Positions 14,348 through 23,445 are shown, counted from the stretch's first letter. The stretch is 64,000 nt of DNA from Roseateles_B sp041913905 (GCA_041913905.1 JAYSEK010000005.1:62001-126000); one strand, 5' to 3'. Notes: generated by a model from the letters alone, not told the origin. Translations and numbers: made by a program.

Positions 14348-14479
14348 GGCACCTAACCACAAAGCAGCAGACCGGGACCAGCAAGCGAACCCCCCGAACG
14401 CTCTGACTCAAGGATCCGGCCCCACCTGGAACTCATCAACACAACAGCGGCAAACGGCCGCGGAAAGGCAGAGGAAACG

Positions 14480-14734
14480 ATGAACACCATGACCGAGATT
14501 GACGCAATGGAGCGGCGAGCACTGGCGCAGTGCTGCAGTGAGCTCAGCTCTCTGAAGACGACGCATCCCAAGTGGTACGCCGAGCTGGATGACGTCGATC
14601 CTGACATTTGCCCGCGAAGCGACCTGGTCGAGCTGATGAACACAGCTCCAACACCGGCGGCGCGCGGCTACCTGCTGGGCAAGTTCACGATGCGGATCGC
14701 CGTCTCGACGATCACCGGGCGGCCCTTTGTCTGA
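14480..14734 (+). CDS. Small hypothetical protein
   Basis: This 84-aa soluble protein follows GAGGAAAC. A second ATG three codons in (14489) is an alternative start. The predicted fold is mixed, with a helical N-terminus (MERRALAQCCSELSSL) and no known motif. It is the first of three short genes (14480-15173) that run as a unit with tight spacing before the secreted cargo. Function unknown. Confidence 0.6.
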   Translation: MNTMTEIDAMERRALAQCCSELSSLKTTHPKWYAELDDVDPDICPRSDLVELMNTAPTPAARGYLLGKFTMRIAVSTITGRPFV

Positions 14735-14745
14735 AGGAGACCCAC

Positions 14746-14964
14746 ATGGCTTTCCTTGGAGCCAATCCCCGTCCGTTCAGGGACAACGCACTTGCTGGCC
14801 TCCAGGCCGCAGGCGCGTCCGGCTTGCTGATGCTCGCCGTCTGGCTGCAGATCGCTCTGTGCCTGTTGGCGCTACAGCTGGCCTGGCGCTGCCTGCGCTG
14901 GGCCGCCAGAAGCGTTGAAGGAAAAGGCTGCCCGACCGGGAGCTCGAGGAGATCCATGCGATGA
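14746..14964 (+). CDS. Small single-pass membrane protein
   Basis: This 72-aa protein has one long hydrophobic segment (about residues 24-49, GASGLLMLAVWLQIALCLLALQ) followed by a basic, Arg-rich tail. The start at 14746 follows AAGGAGA. It overlaps the next gene by ATGA (14961-14964). Size and topology would suit a holin-like or toxin-type peptide or an accessory membrane protein, but nothing in the sequence decides this. Confidence 0.55.
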   Translation: MAFLGANPRPFRDNALAGLQAAGASGLLMLAVWLQIALCLLALQLAWRCLRWAARSVEGKGCPTGSSRRSMR

Positions 14965-15173
14965 GCCAAGACATCACCATCACTGCAAGCCTGCAGCCGG
15001 AGGTCGCTCGCCAGCTGGCGCAGTTCTGCAAGCGCAGCACGTTCGATCAGTTCTATCAACTGACCGAGGCTCACCTTTCTCACGACGAGAGAAAGGAGCG
15101 GGCCTACCAAATGATTGCTGGCGTCGATGCCGTGGCAAGCGCCCTGGCCGATGTGGTTGTCAGTCCGCGCTGA
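14961..15173 (+). CDS. Small hypothetical protein coupled to membrane peptide
   Basis: This 70-aa protein starts in the stop of the membrane peptide gene. ITITASLQPEVARQLAQFCKRSTF and a following amphipathic helix look like a ribbon-helix-helix-type N-terminus (strand then two helices), as in small antitoxins and copy-control proteins, but without a decisive motif. Coupling to a small membrane protein makes a toxin-antitoxin arrangement conceivable; this is inference only. Confidence 0.55.
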   Translation: MSQDITITASLQPEVARQLAQFCKRSTFDQFYQLTEAHLSHDERKERAYQMIAGVDAVASALADVVVSPR

Positions 15174-15225
15174 GTCCAGCAAGTCAGCGTAGGTAATTGT
15201 TTAATTACACGGAGTACCGCAAGAA

Positions 15226-16650
15226 ATGAAGAAGCATTTTCTTTACACGATGGCCCTGATGGCTGGTTCGCTCGCAGCGACCGCCTATGCCCAGGCTGAG
15301 CTTCCACCGCCCAAGGCCAGCGAAGGCCGGCCGGTGCACTGCTCTGGTGGATATCAGGACAGCGCCTGCAACACGACGCTGCTGCGCGCACCGCAGTCAG
15401 CGCCGACATGCTCGAGCACCGATGGCTGGGTGACCGTCGCTCCGGCCAAGTGGATCGGTTCGAAGTGGGCGGCTCCAGCGTGCAACTACACACCGCAGCC
15501 CAGCTGCCCGAGCGGCTACATCGAGTCGAGTGCAGCCGTGTGGATGGGATCCTCCTGGACTTCGCCCAGCTGCCAGCAGCCACCCGCTCCCACCTGCAGC
15601 AGCGGCTACGTTCAGACCTCTCCTCCTGTCTGGTCTGGCAGCTCCTGGAGCGCCCCGACCTGCGCCCCGAGCTCCCCGAAGCCCAGCTGTGCTCCCGGGT
15701 ATTCGGAGACCACGGCACCGACCTACAGCGGTGGCCTGTGGGTGGGGCAGGTGTGCGCGCCCGTATCCCCCGCGCCGACTTGCCCGCCAGGCACTACCGA
15801 ACTCGCAGCGGCGACCTGGGACAGCACCACCAGCAGCTGGAACCCGCCAAGCTGCACGACCGTGACGCCGCCACCTGCTCCGACGTGCCCCTCTGGCTAC
15901 ACGATGCAGGTGGCTCCCGTCTGGAGTGGATCATCCTGGTCTGAGCCGACCTGCGTGCCGCCCTCGGTGCCGCCGGCACCGACGTGCGGTATCGGCTACA
16001 CCCAAACAACTGCCCCCATCTGGAATGGCAGCTCCTGGGTGGGCCAGGTCTGCTCGCCGACGCCGCCCCCGCCACCTCCGGCGTGCACGCTCGGAGAAAT
16101 GCAGACCGTGGCGCCCACCTGGACTGGCACGGCATGGGTAGGGCAGGTGTGCACGCCTGGCGTGCCGCCCACCCCGACCCCGCCGGCCTTGCCCGCCACG
16201 ATTGACTACCTGTTCAGCGCGACCTCTGGCTGGGCCTGGTTCTACTGGAGCGGGACTATCTCCAGCGCGTCCTCGAGCTCGTTCGGGCCGCTGTCCGTCA
16301 AGGCATCCGGTTCGACGGACTGTGCGTGGATCGGCTCGGGTGGCTCTCCGGAGTACCTGCGGTGCGACTCGCTGACGACTCCCATCGATTCGGAAGCCAG
16401 CTCGGCCTACTCCGCGGCAGCCAGCGCCTGCGATGGCGACAGCTTGCCGGTGTCGAGCTGGATTGATCAATGCACGCCGTATGTGGGGACTGGGGCTTAT
16501 CCGGACTCCGGGGCCTGCGTCTTCAAGTTCCGTAGCGGCAAGGTGGGGAAGACGGCCTGGTCCTGCTCTCGGTGGTGGCTGTACGTGGCCGACGAGAGCG
16601 GCAATCCCCCAGGGATCTCCAAGACCATCTCCGTGAGGCTTCAGCGCTGA
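15226..16650 (+). CDS. Secreted Cys/Trp/Pro-rich tandem-repeat protein
   Basis: This 474-aa exported protein has a Sec signal peptide (about residues 1-22, ending AYAQA). Residues ~55-325 contain eight repeats of 28-35 residues with the pattern P-T/S-C-x2-G-Y-x-Q-T-x2-P-x-W-x-G-S-S-W-x3-x-C, joined by Pro-rich linkers. Each repeat has a pair of Cys about 22 apart, likely one disulfide per unit, and three aromatic residues. The C-terminal ~130 residues form a non-repeated domain with six or more Cys. This suggests a rigid, surface-exposed rod carrying a head domain. It sits at the start of the exported cargo, upstream of a CAP lipoprotein and the RHS pair. I recognise no family. Confidence 0.75.
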   Translation: MKKHFLYTMALMAGSLAATAYAQAELPPPKASEGRPVHCSGGYQDSACNTTLLRAPQSAPTCSSTDGWVTVAPAKWIGSKWAAPACNYTPQPSCPSGYIESSAAVWMGSSWTSPSCQQPPAPTCSSGYVQTSPPVWSGSSWSAPTCAPSSPKPSCAPGYSETTAPTYSGGLWVGQVCAPVSPAPTCPPGTTELAAATWDSTTSSWNPPSCTTVTPPPAPTCPSGYTMQVAPVWSGSSWSEPTCVPPSVPPAPTCGIGYTQTTAPIWNGSSWVGQVCSPTPPPPPPACTLGEMQTVAPTWTGTAWVGQVCTPGVPPTPTPPALPATIDYLFSATSGWAWFYWSGTISSASSSSFGPLSVKASGSTDCAWIGSGGSPEYLRCDSLTTPIDSEASSAYSAAASACDGDSLPVSSWIDQCTPYVGTGAYPDSGACVFKFRSGKVGKTAWSCSRWWLYVADESGNPPGISKTISVRLQR

Positions 16651-16732
16651 CGGCCAGCCGACAGATCACCCAGCATCGCGGCGCCACGACGTGGGGCTGC
16701 GATGCGAGACCACCAACTCAATTGGAACCGCC

Positions 16733-17833
16733 ATGACCAAGAATCAAACTCTGCGCCAGACTGCCCTGATCGCACTGCTCGCAACCTCCGCCGCGCTGGC
16801 TGCCTGTGGTGGCGGGGGAGGGGGCGCTTCGACCGCAGCCCCTGGCCCTTCGCCATCGACTCCTTCGCCGTCGACTCCTGCAGCCGTCGTCGCCGCGGCT
16901 GGCACCTTGAAGGACGCCATCCCGGCCGCGACCTATGCTGACAACAGTCTGCAGCTGTCCGCCTTCAACGCCTTGAATCTGGCTCGCAAGAACGCAGGCG
17001 CCGGTCTCATCGCCCAGAGTGCAGCGCTGGACACCGCGGCTGAGGCGCACGCCAAGTACCTGACCACGAACATCAGCACGGTCTTCACGGCCGGGGCTCA
17101 TATCGAAGATCCGTCGAAGCCGGACTTCTACGAAGCCACGCTGGCCACGCGTATGGCCAAGGCGGGCTTCAATCTCGGCAGCTATGTGTCCGAGGTCGTT
17201 GGCGGGACGGGCGCCTCGCGCGTGGGGGCCGATTGCATCTGGGGCCTGTTGGGCACGGTCTATCACGCGGCCGCTCTGCTTGGCCAGGCCACCAACATCG
17301 GCTTTGGCTTCGGAAGGGACACGGCGAACGTTCCGATGTGCGTGGCTGACTTCGGCTCGCTCGGGACCGAGAGCTACCCGCAGGTGGCGCCGGCGGGGCA
17401 GATCGTTGCCTACCCGTATGACGGCCAAACCGGGGTGTTCTACTCGTTCGACATCGCCTCTGAGGTTCCGCGCCCGCCGGTTGCTCTGTTCCCGAGCGCT
17501 ACCTCCGGCACGCCTGTCATCGTGAGCGTGCGAAACGCTGACTTCGTCAACTTCAAGGCTGCGGGGACGCTGAACGCCGTCGTGACCAAATTCGAAATGA
17601 AGGACGCCAGCGGCAACATCGTGCCGGCGGGGATCTTGGCGAGCCCGGGCATCTCCGGCTCGGGCGTCACGATGACGGCGGATCCGATGCTGGCTGAGGG
17701 CTTCCTGGTGTTGGTGCCGTTCGCTCCGCTGACCAAAGGGATGACTTACACGGTCAGCTTCGCGACGACGCTGAGGTCCGGCGGCGTGCCTGTCGCGAAG
17801 ACTTGGAGCTTCATAACTGACCGCGATCGGTAG
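16733..17833 (+). CDS. CAP (SCP/PR-1)-domain lipoprotein
   Basis: This 366-aa protein has a lipoprotein signal (LLATSAALAAC, lipid-modified Cys at about residue 24), a Gly run and a Ser/Pro linker. A CAP domain follows (about residues 65-225): LSAFNALNLARKNAG, LDTAAEAHAKYLTTN, then AGAHIEDPSKPDFYEATLATRMAKAG, an SEVVGG pattern and a Cys pair. The CAP-cavity His is present in AHAKYL and GAHIED. A C-terminal beta-rich region (about residues 250-366) looks Ig/Big-like. CAP proteins bind lipids or act in surface interactions. The start at 16733 is set by the signal peptide; the longer frame from 16691 has none. Confidence 0.8.
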   Translation: MTKNQTLRQTALIALLATSAALAACGGGGGGASTAAPGPSPSTPSPSTPAAVVAAAGTLKDAIPAATYADNSLQLSAFNALNLARKNAGAGLIAQSAALDTAAEAHAKYLTTNISTVFTAGAHIEDPSKPDFYEATLATRMAKAGFNLGSYVSEVVGGTGASRVGADCIWGLLGTVYHAAALLGQATNIGFGFGRDTANVPMCVADFGSLGTESYPQVAPAGQIVAYPYDGQTGVFYSFDIASEVPRPPVALFPSATSGTPVIVSVRNADFVNFKAAGTLNAVVTKFEMKDASGNIVPAGILASPGISGSGVTMTADPMLAEGFLVLVPFAPLTKGMTYTVSFATTLRSGGVPVAKTWSFITDRDR

Positions 17834-18248
17834 TGGCTGTAGCTGCCAGGCCTTGTCGGGTCACCTCGGACACCGTTAGGGTGGAATGACTCTTGGGGGC
17901 ATTCGTATGGCAGTCCGCAATTGGCGCGCGTCAGAGGCGGCGTCCTGCCGCCGCTTGACAATGGCGACCTAAGTGCAGTTCGCGGCAAATTGCTTTTCAT
18001 ACGGCTGCTTACAACTTCGTCGCCTGAAGCTACAGGACGCCACTTGCTATTGATGAAAATGGCTGCTGATCTGGCCCGTTACGTGACGTTGCATTCTGTC
18101 ATTTGTGTCACCTTTGGTGACGTGGCTGTGAAAGTTTTGCAGTCATGGATGGCTCGCCTAACATTTGCGGGACAGACTGGCGCCCTGAGTGGGAAGTTGT
18201 CCAGTCAATCAAGAAGTAAGAAATATCTATTTCTCCAGGGAGGAGAAT
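17834..18248. promoter_or_regulatory. AT-richer upstream region of the split RHS operon
   Basis: No gene is supported in these 415 bases, which are visibly less GC-rich than the rest of the element. They contain GTCACC-TTT-GGTGAC (18107-18121) and AGAAATA-TC-TATTTCT (18219-18234), the latter immediately before the ribosome site AGGGAGGAG. The palindrome beside the start could regulate translation or transcription of the RHS genes. Confidence 0.45.
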
Positions 18249-21086
18249 TTGTCAAAACAAAAGACTCAAGCCTCGCTCATTGCCGGGCTTGCGCTGACCG
18301 CGTCGGTCAACTCGTATGCAGGCGTTGACGCATGGAATGAGGCAGAGCATCGGCCTGGGAACTGGTGGGAGTATTCCGTCAAGTGCACCGATTTTGGATA
18401 CGCCACAGCAGGGCTCGAAAGGCATGAGGTAGGTTCCGCCGATGGCTTGATAACCGTTCGGATCCTCCCGTTAACGCCAGAGTGCGCTGCACAGGGCTTC
18501 AACTACTACCGACCGATTCCAGGTGGTGCTCAGCTAATCCGCACACAAAACTGGGATGGATGGATTGATGTTTCTCCGCCCGTAAACCTTACCGGAACCT
18601 TGGAGGTCGGCGATACCAGAACAACGGTTTTCAAGTTTTCCGCACCCAGTGGTGAAGCTGAGATACGGCTGACGGACACGGTGCTTGGCCGTGAGCTGGT
18701 GACAGTCCCGGCAGGGCGTTTTTTGGCTTACAAGATTCATGAGCGTTCCGAAGCAAGCTCCGTCAGCGATGGCGCAAGCCTCCTGTCCGTAGACGAAGGT
18801 CCCTCTTGGTACGTCCAGGGTGTTGGAATGGTGAAAGAAGAATCCAGCAGGACCTTGAATGGCGTCCCAATGGGCACCGAGTCATACGAGTTGATCGCCA
18901 CGAACCTCGTCCCAGTCGATGCCGATAGCGACGGCGAAGATGAAGATTGCTCCAAATACTGCGGCGATCCCATCAACTACACCACCGGGAACTCATTCCA
19001 GAAGTTCGTGGATATCGATGCGTCAGCCACTGGCGAGGGCGGATTCGTCCGGTACTACAACAGCCGGGTTGCTCGTGAAGGCTCCCTGGGTTGGGGATGG
19101 AGTCACAGCTTCGACCGGCGTCTTACGCCTGTTTCTGCCGACGGGGTCAATTTCGTCCAGGTTTACCGGCACGACGGCAAGGTTCTGAGATTCTTGCCTT
19201 CTGAGGCGGGCGATGGGTCGTGGCGCAGCACTTCTGCCCCGCGTTGGAAGCTACAGAAGGTGGACAGCGCCGTGGGCGGAGTCTGTCCCGCCGGCTGGCT
19301 ACTCAGCGACGGCCTGCAGTCCTTGGAGGCTTATGACGCCCGCGGCCAGCTATGCGCAATATTCTCGATCGATGGGGCGTACGCCAAAGCCAGCTTTACG
19401 GGTGCCGCCGGATCGGTCGCGACCATGTCCGCGCAAGGCGTTCGGCGGACTGCGCTGAACGCCCAGGCACCGTCCGTCGGCAGTGCGAAACAAGCAAGTC
19501 CTGGCCTTGCAATTCATCGCCGGGGCCTGAGCTTTTCCTGGGAGGGGCAGGCGGCTAGCGCTGGTAGGCCGCAGCCCACCGGGCTCACTACTTCGTTGGG
19601 CACTGATCTGGCGTCAGGAGTGGTCATTGCGCCAGCGCGCCTGGACAGCGTGACCACCCAATTCGGTCGCAAAGCCACTTTTACCTATGGAACCGATGGC
19701 CGAATTAGCGGCGTTGCTCAAACCGGCGGCAGCTCCGTCAGCTATGCCTATGACGCGGATGGCAATCTGAGCAAGGCGAGCTATGCCGACGGCACTTCGA
19801 AATCCATGCGCTACGACGAAGCGGGGCGCATCAATACGGGTATGCCGATCCACGCGCTGACCTCGGTGCAGGACGAGACGGGACAGGAGTCCGCGAGCTG
19901 GACCTTCGATAGCTTGGGCCGTGCCACGTCGTCGCAAAATGGCGCTGGCTTGAACAAGACTACCGTCGAATACGCCAGTGAGCGAGAGGCGACGATCACC
20001 GACCCCGCGGGCGGTCATCGCACGGTCAAGAGCGACTATGTGGCAGGTCAATACCGGCCCAGCTCCTCGAGCGGGGCCACCATGTCCGACGCCCCCTACA
20101 TGGCTGCCAGCCGGTCCTTCGACAAGTTCGGCAATGTGATCCGACAGGTCGATTTCGCCGGGGCGGTGGTCTGCCGTTCCTTTGACACGGCAGGGAAGAA
20201 CGAGACCGTGCGCATCGAAGGCCTGGGCAGCACGGTGGATTGCTCACCACTGCTGGCCGGCAGCAGCTTGCCCGCAGGTACGCGCCGCATCAGCACGCAG
20301 TGGCACCCGGACTGGAGGCTACGTGTGCGCGTGGCGGAGCCCGCCCGCTTGGTCACCACGGTCTACAACGGGCAGCCTGATCCGTTCGACGGCAACCGGC
20401 CGGCCTCATGCGCGCCGGCGTCCGCGGTCCTGCCGGATGGCAAGCCCATCGTCGTGCCCTGCAAGCGGGTCGAGCAGGCCACGACGGACGTCGACGGCTC
20501 CAAGGGCTTCGGCGCGACCGTCCAGGCCGGTGCCGGCATGAGCAGGACCTGGAAGTACAGCTACAACCAGTTTGGCCAAGTGCTGACGGTCGTCGATCCG
20601 GTGGGCAACACGACGACCCACGAGTACTACGGCTCCACCTCGACGGACTACACGCAAGGCGACCTGAAGAGCACCACCAATGCCCTGGGTCATGTCGTGA
20701 GCTACCTGCGCTACACGCCCTCCGGACAGCTGCTGCAGTTCAAGGATCCGAACGGGGTGCAAACGGACTACAGCTACACCCCGCGCGGCAAGCTGCAGTC
20801 CGTCACCACGGGCGGCCGCCGAACGAGCTTCGACTACTGGCCTACGGGCTTGCTGAAGCAGGCGAACCAAGCCGACGGCAGCGTGCTGAATTACGAGTAC
20901 GACACGGCCCAGCGCCTCGTGCGAGTGACAGACGATCTGGGCAACCGTATCGAGTACACGCTGGACAGCGCCGGCAACCGGACCGCAGAGCAGGTGAAAG
21001 ACAGCAGTGGCCGCCTGAGTGCGCAAGTGAGCCGGGTGATGGACGCCCTGGGCCGCGTGCAGCAGCTGACCGGGCGCCAGCCATAA
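18249..21086 (+). CDS. Exported RHS-repeat protein, N-terminal half (TcB-like position)
   Basis: This 945-aa protein probably starts at TTG 18249, placed right after AGGGAGGAG and followed by a Sec signal peptide (KQKTQASLIAGLALTASVNS). Residues ~25-240 are an N-terminal domain of unknown type. From about residue 250, GDPINYTTGNSFQKFVDIDA opens the RHS entry domain, with GWGWSHSFDRRL as in DUF6531-type starts. YD repeats such as SYAYDADGNLSKASYADG follow and run to the end. The protein stops in the middle of a normal RHS shell without toxin domain or closing motif. The remainder is supplied by the next gene, which has its own signal peptide. Confidence 0.8.
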   Translation: MSKQKTQASLIAGLALTASVNSYAGVDAWNEAEHRPGNWWEYSVKCTDFGYATAGLERHEVGSADGLITVRILPLTPECAAQGFNYYRPIPGGAQLIRTQNWDGWIDVSPPVNLTGTLEVGDTRTTVFKFSAPSGEAEIRLTDTVLGRELVTVPAGRFLAYKIHERSEASSVSDGASLLSVDEGPSWYVQGVGMVKEESSRTLNGVPMGTESYELIATNLVPVDADSDGEDEDCSKYCGDPINYTTGNSFQKFVDIDASATGEGGFVRYYNSRVAREGSLGWGWSHSFDRRLTPVSADGVNFVQVYRHDGKVLRFLPSEAGDGSWRSTSAPRWKLQKVDSAVGGVCPAGWLLSDGLQSLEAYDARGQLCAIFSIDGAYAKASFTGAAGSVATMSAQGVRRTALNAQAPSVGSAKQASPGLAIHRRGLSFSWEGQAASAGRPQPTGLTTSLGTDLASGVVIAPARLDSVTTQFGRKATFTYGTDGRISGVAQTGGSSVSYAYDADGNLSKASYADGTSKSMRYDEAGRINTGMPIHALTSVQDETGQESASWTFDSLGRATSSQNGAGLNKTTVEYASEREATITDPAGGHRTVKSDYVAGQYRPSSSSGATMSDAPYMAASRSFDKFGNVIRQVDFAGAVVCRSFDTAGKNETVRIEGLGSTVDCSPLLAGSSLPAGTRRISTQWHPDWRLRVRVAEPARLVTTVYNGQPDPFDGNRPASCAPASAVLPDGKPIVVPCKRVEQATTDVDGSKGFGATVQAGAGMSRTWKYSYNQFGQVLTVVDPVGNTTTHEYYGSTSTDYTQGDLKSTTNALGHVVSYLRYTPSGQLLQFKDPNGVQTDYSYTPRGKLQSVTTGGRRTSFDYWPTGLLKQANQADGSVLNYEYDTAQRLVRVTDDLGNRIEYTLDSAGNRTAEQVKDSSGRLSAQVSRVMDALGRVQQLTGRQP

Positions 21087-21105
21087 AGAGACGAGGGAGG
21101 ACTTC

Positions 21106-23445
21106 ATGAAGCAAACCCACGAGCCGGGGCGGATCAGCCGCGCCCAGCGAAAAGCAAGCCTGTGCGTACGGCGGGCCGTGCTCACGGTCGGCGCCTTGGG
21201 CACGACCGCGACGGCCATGGCACAAGCACTGCCTGCAGTGCCTGTCTCGCCCGCCCCTGTCACGCAGTTCGAGTACGACGCGGAAGGCCGCCCAACCCGG
21301 GTGCTGCAGTCGCCGGACGGGCTCAAGTTCAGCACCACGCACCAGTACGACCTGCTGGGCCGGCGCCAGCAGACCGTTGACGCTAGGAACGGCACGGTTA
21401 AGCTCGGCTACGACGGTCAGGATCAGCTGCTGTCGGTCACAGACCCCCGCACGCTCACCACGAGCTACGCCCGTACCGGCCTCGGCGGCCTGACCCAGCA
21501 GAAGAGTCCGGACACCGGCACCACCAGCTACGCGCTCAACGCCCTCGGCCTGCCGGACAGCAGCACCGACGCCCGCGGCGTGGTCAGCAGCTACACCTAC
21601 GACAAGCTCAACCGCCTGACCAAGCGCTCCCTCAAGAGCGGTAGCAGCACGCGAGACCTGGTCTGGACCTACGACCAGGCGGATGCCGCCCACGGCTATG
21701 GCGTCGGTCGCCTGACGCGCACCAGCAATCCCGAGGTCACCACCGACTGGCGCTATGACCAATATGGCCAGGTGCTGCAGCAAACGCAGACCTACGGCAC
21801 GCAGGTGCTGGCCGTGGGCTACAGCTACAGCCCAGGCGGCCAGGTCAGCAGCGTGACCTACCCATCGGGCCGGGTGGTGAGCTACAGCTACGAGCAGGGG
21901 CGTCTAAAGAGCATCAGCCTAGCGCCCTCGGCCGGGGACGTCAGCCGGACGCTGGTCAGCGGGGTGCAATACAGCCCCTTTGGTGCGGCCAGATCCTGGC
22001 AGTGGAACCTCAACGCTGGCCCTGTGACACACGAACGGGTGTTCGACAGCTATGGCCGCCTGGTGCGTTACCCATTGGGCAAGGTGGTACGTGACCTGAC
22101 TTACGACGCGGCGGATCGCATCAGCGGCTACACGCATTACGACGCCGTCAGCGGCGCCAAACAAACGGCGATAGACCAGCTGTTCGCCTACGATGAACTG
22201 GGCCGTCTGATCATGGCCACGCAAGGCACGCAGAACTGGGCCTATGCCTACGATGCCAATGGCAACCGCACCCAGGCCAGCAACCCCAGCGGCACGCGGG
22301 TGTACACGACGGAGAGCATGAGCAATCGGCTCACGGGTGTGAGCAATCCTCAGCGCAGCTTCACGTATGACAAGGCGGGCAACACGCTGACGGATGTAGG
22401 CAACGGGGCCAGCAGCTACAGCGCGGTCTACAACCTGGAGGGCCGCCTGGCGGGCTTGCCGGTCCGGCTAGAGAACCGCAGCTTTGCCTATGACGTCAGC
22501 GGCTTGCGAATCGCCTTCGTACGCTACGACAGCCGTCGCTACTACGCATACGATCAGAATCGCCAGTTGCTGGGTGAATACAGCGAAGGCCCCAGCGGGC
22601 TGAGGCCGACGGCAGAGTACATCTGGATGGATGGGCAGCCCATTGCCGTGGTTCGGCCCAAGCCGGGTTCAGCGCCTACGGCACCCAACAGCGAGCAGGA
22701 GGTGTTCTTCCTGCACCCGGACCACTTGGGGGCTCCGCGTGTGGCGCTGGACCTGAACGGGCAGCTGCGTTGGCGCTGGATGGGAGGCGAGCCGTTTGGG
22801 GTGCTGCCGCCGGAGGACAACCCGTCGAGCCTGGGACCGCTGTATGTGGGGCTGAGATTCCCGGGGCAGGTGGTGGACAGCCTGGTGGGACTGCACTACA
22901 ACGTGTTCCGGGACTATGACGCGTCGGTGGGGCGGTATGTTCAAAGTGACCCCATCGGCCTTGGCGGCGGCATCAACACATACGCATACGTTGAGGGCAA
23001 TCCGTTGAGCGGCACCGATCCCAATGGATTGGAGACATGCGTCATCGTTACGCGAAATGGCATGGGCTTTGCTGATCACGCCTCCCTCTACATGTCGAGA
23101 GGGTCTGATTCCGGAGGGCCGGCGATCTATGACCCTTCTGGGTCCTATGCTCGCTCCATCGACCCGGGTAACGGCGACGTGCTGACAGGTAGGAATGCTG
23201 ACCTTGGGAAGTACGCTGACTTCTACAAAAAGCATGACGGCAGTGCCACGGATAAAACTTGTAAAGACACGTCGAAGGAAGAAGAGAAGCGCCTATTTGA
23301 AAAGTCGATCGACATGGGCGGCCAAGCGGGGCCCAGATGCGCCATATCGGTGTCGAACGTTTTGTCTGGCTCAAAGTACTACCGATCGGTCACACCTGGC
23401 ACTTTCTTTCCTGGCAATCTCTTCAACGACGCAAAAAAGCCATGA
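21106..23445 (+). CDS. Exported RHS-repeat protein, C-terminal half with toxin tip (TcC-like)
   Basis: This 779-aa protein follows GGGAGGA 20 bp after the first half. Residues 1-42 form a signal peptide (twin Arg, RRAVLTVGALGTTATAMAQA). YD repeats fill about residues 50-610. The conserved RHS core end is present: HPDHLGAPRVA, then RYVQSDPIGLGGGINTYAY and GNPLSGTDPNGL, the self-cleavage region that precedes variable toxin tips. The last ~135 residues are a distinct domain, less GC-rich, with a His in FADHASLYM and a later Cys in GPRCAISVSNVL. That order fits a permuted papain-like/NlpC fold. The stop overlaps the candidate immunity gene (ATGA). Confidence 0.85.
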   Translation: MKQTHEPGRISRAQRKASLCVRRAVLTVGALGTTATAMAQALPAVPVSPAPVTQFEYDAEGRPTRVLQSPDGLKFSTTHQYDLLGRRQQTVDARNGTVKLGYDGQDQLLSVTDPRTLTTSYARTGLGGLTQQKSPDTGTTSYALNALGLPDSSTDARGVVSSYTYDKLNRLTKRSLKSGSSTRDLVWTYDQADAAHGYGVGRLTRTSNPEVTTDWRYDQYGQVLQQTQTYGTQVLAVGYSYSPGGQVSSVTYPSGRVVSYSYEQGRLKSISLAPSAGDVSRTLVSGVQYSPFGAARSWQWNLNAGPVTHERVFDSYGRLVRYPLGKVVRDLTYDAADRISGYTHYDAVSGAKQTAIDQLFAYDELGRLIMATQGTQNWAYAYDANGNRTQASNPSGTRVYTTESMSNRLTGVSNPQRSFTYDKAGNTLTDVGNGASSYSAVYNLEGRLAGLPVRLENRSFAYDVSGLRIAFVRYDSRRYYAYDQNRQLLGEYSEGPSGLRPTAEYIWMDGQPIAVVRPKPGSAPTAPNSEQEVFFLHPDHLGAPRVALDLNGQLRWRWMGGEPFGVLPPEDNPSSLGPLYVGLRFPGQVVDSLVGLHYNVFRDYDASVGRYVQSDPIGLGGGINTYAYVEGNPLSGTDPNGLETCVIVTRNGMGFADHASLYMSRGSDSGGPAIYDPSGSYARSIDPGNGDVLTGRNADLGKYADFYKKHDGSATDKTCKDTSKEEEKRLFEKSIDMGGQAGPRCAISVSNVLSGSKYYRSVTPGTFFPGNLFNDAKKP

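Larger units (their letters stand above)
13890..14479. other. Highly folded noncoding segment after the mobilization operon
   Basis: The 590 bases contain no supported gene but a run of hairpins. ACCTGGAC-TGT-GTCCAGGT is at 13972-13990, and AGAGGCCGCC-N6-GGCGGCCTCT at 14059-14084. GCGCTA-N9-TAGCGC is near 14096-14116, CTCGAC-AAG-GTCGAG at 14117-14131, and a large two-part inverted repeat at 14173-14347 is listed separately. The 10-bp stem at 14059 may end the mobilization transcript, but it has no T-run. Confidence 0.55.

Noticed and set aside
13656..14411. 251-codon minus-strand frame over the folded region
   Set aside because: It spans the membrane-protein gene and the hairpins, and its translation is Arg/Gly-rich without recognisable structure.
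15400..16200. CRISPR-like or noncoding repeat array
   Set aside because: The repeats are in-frame codons of a protein with a signal peptide, with variable spacing and no uniform spacers.
21086..21106. Frameshift or point nonsense mutation splitting a single RHS gene
   Set aside because: The second gene has its own ribosome site and a signal peptide, which a broken single gene would not have.
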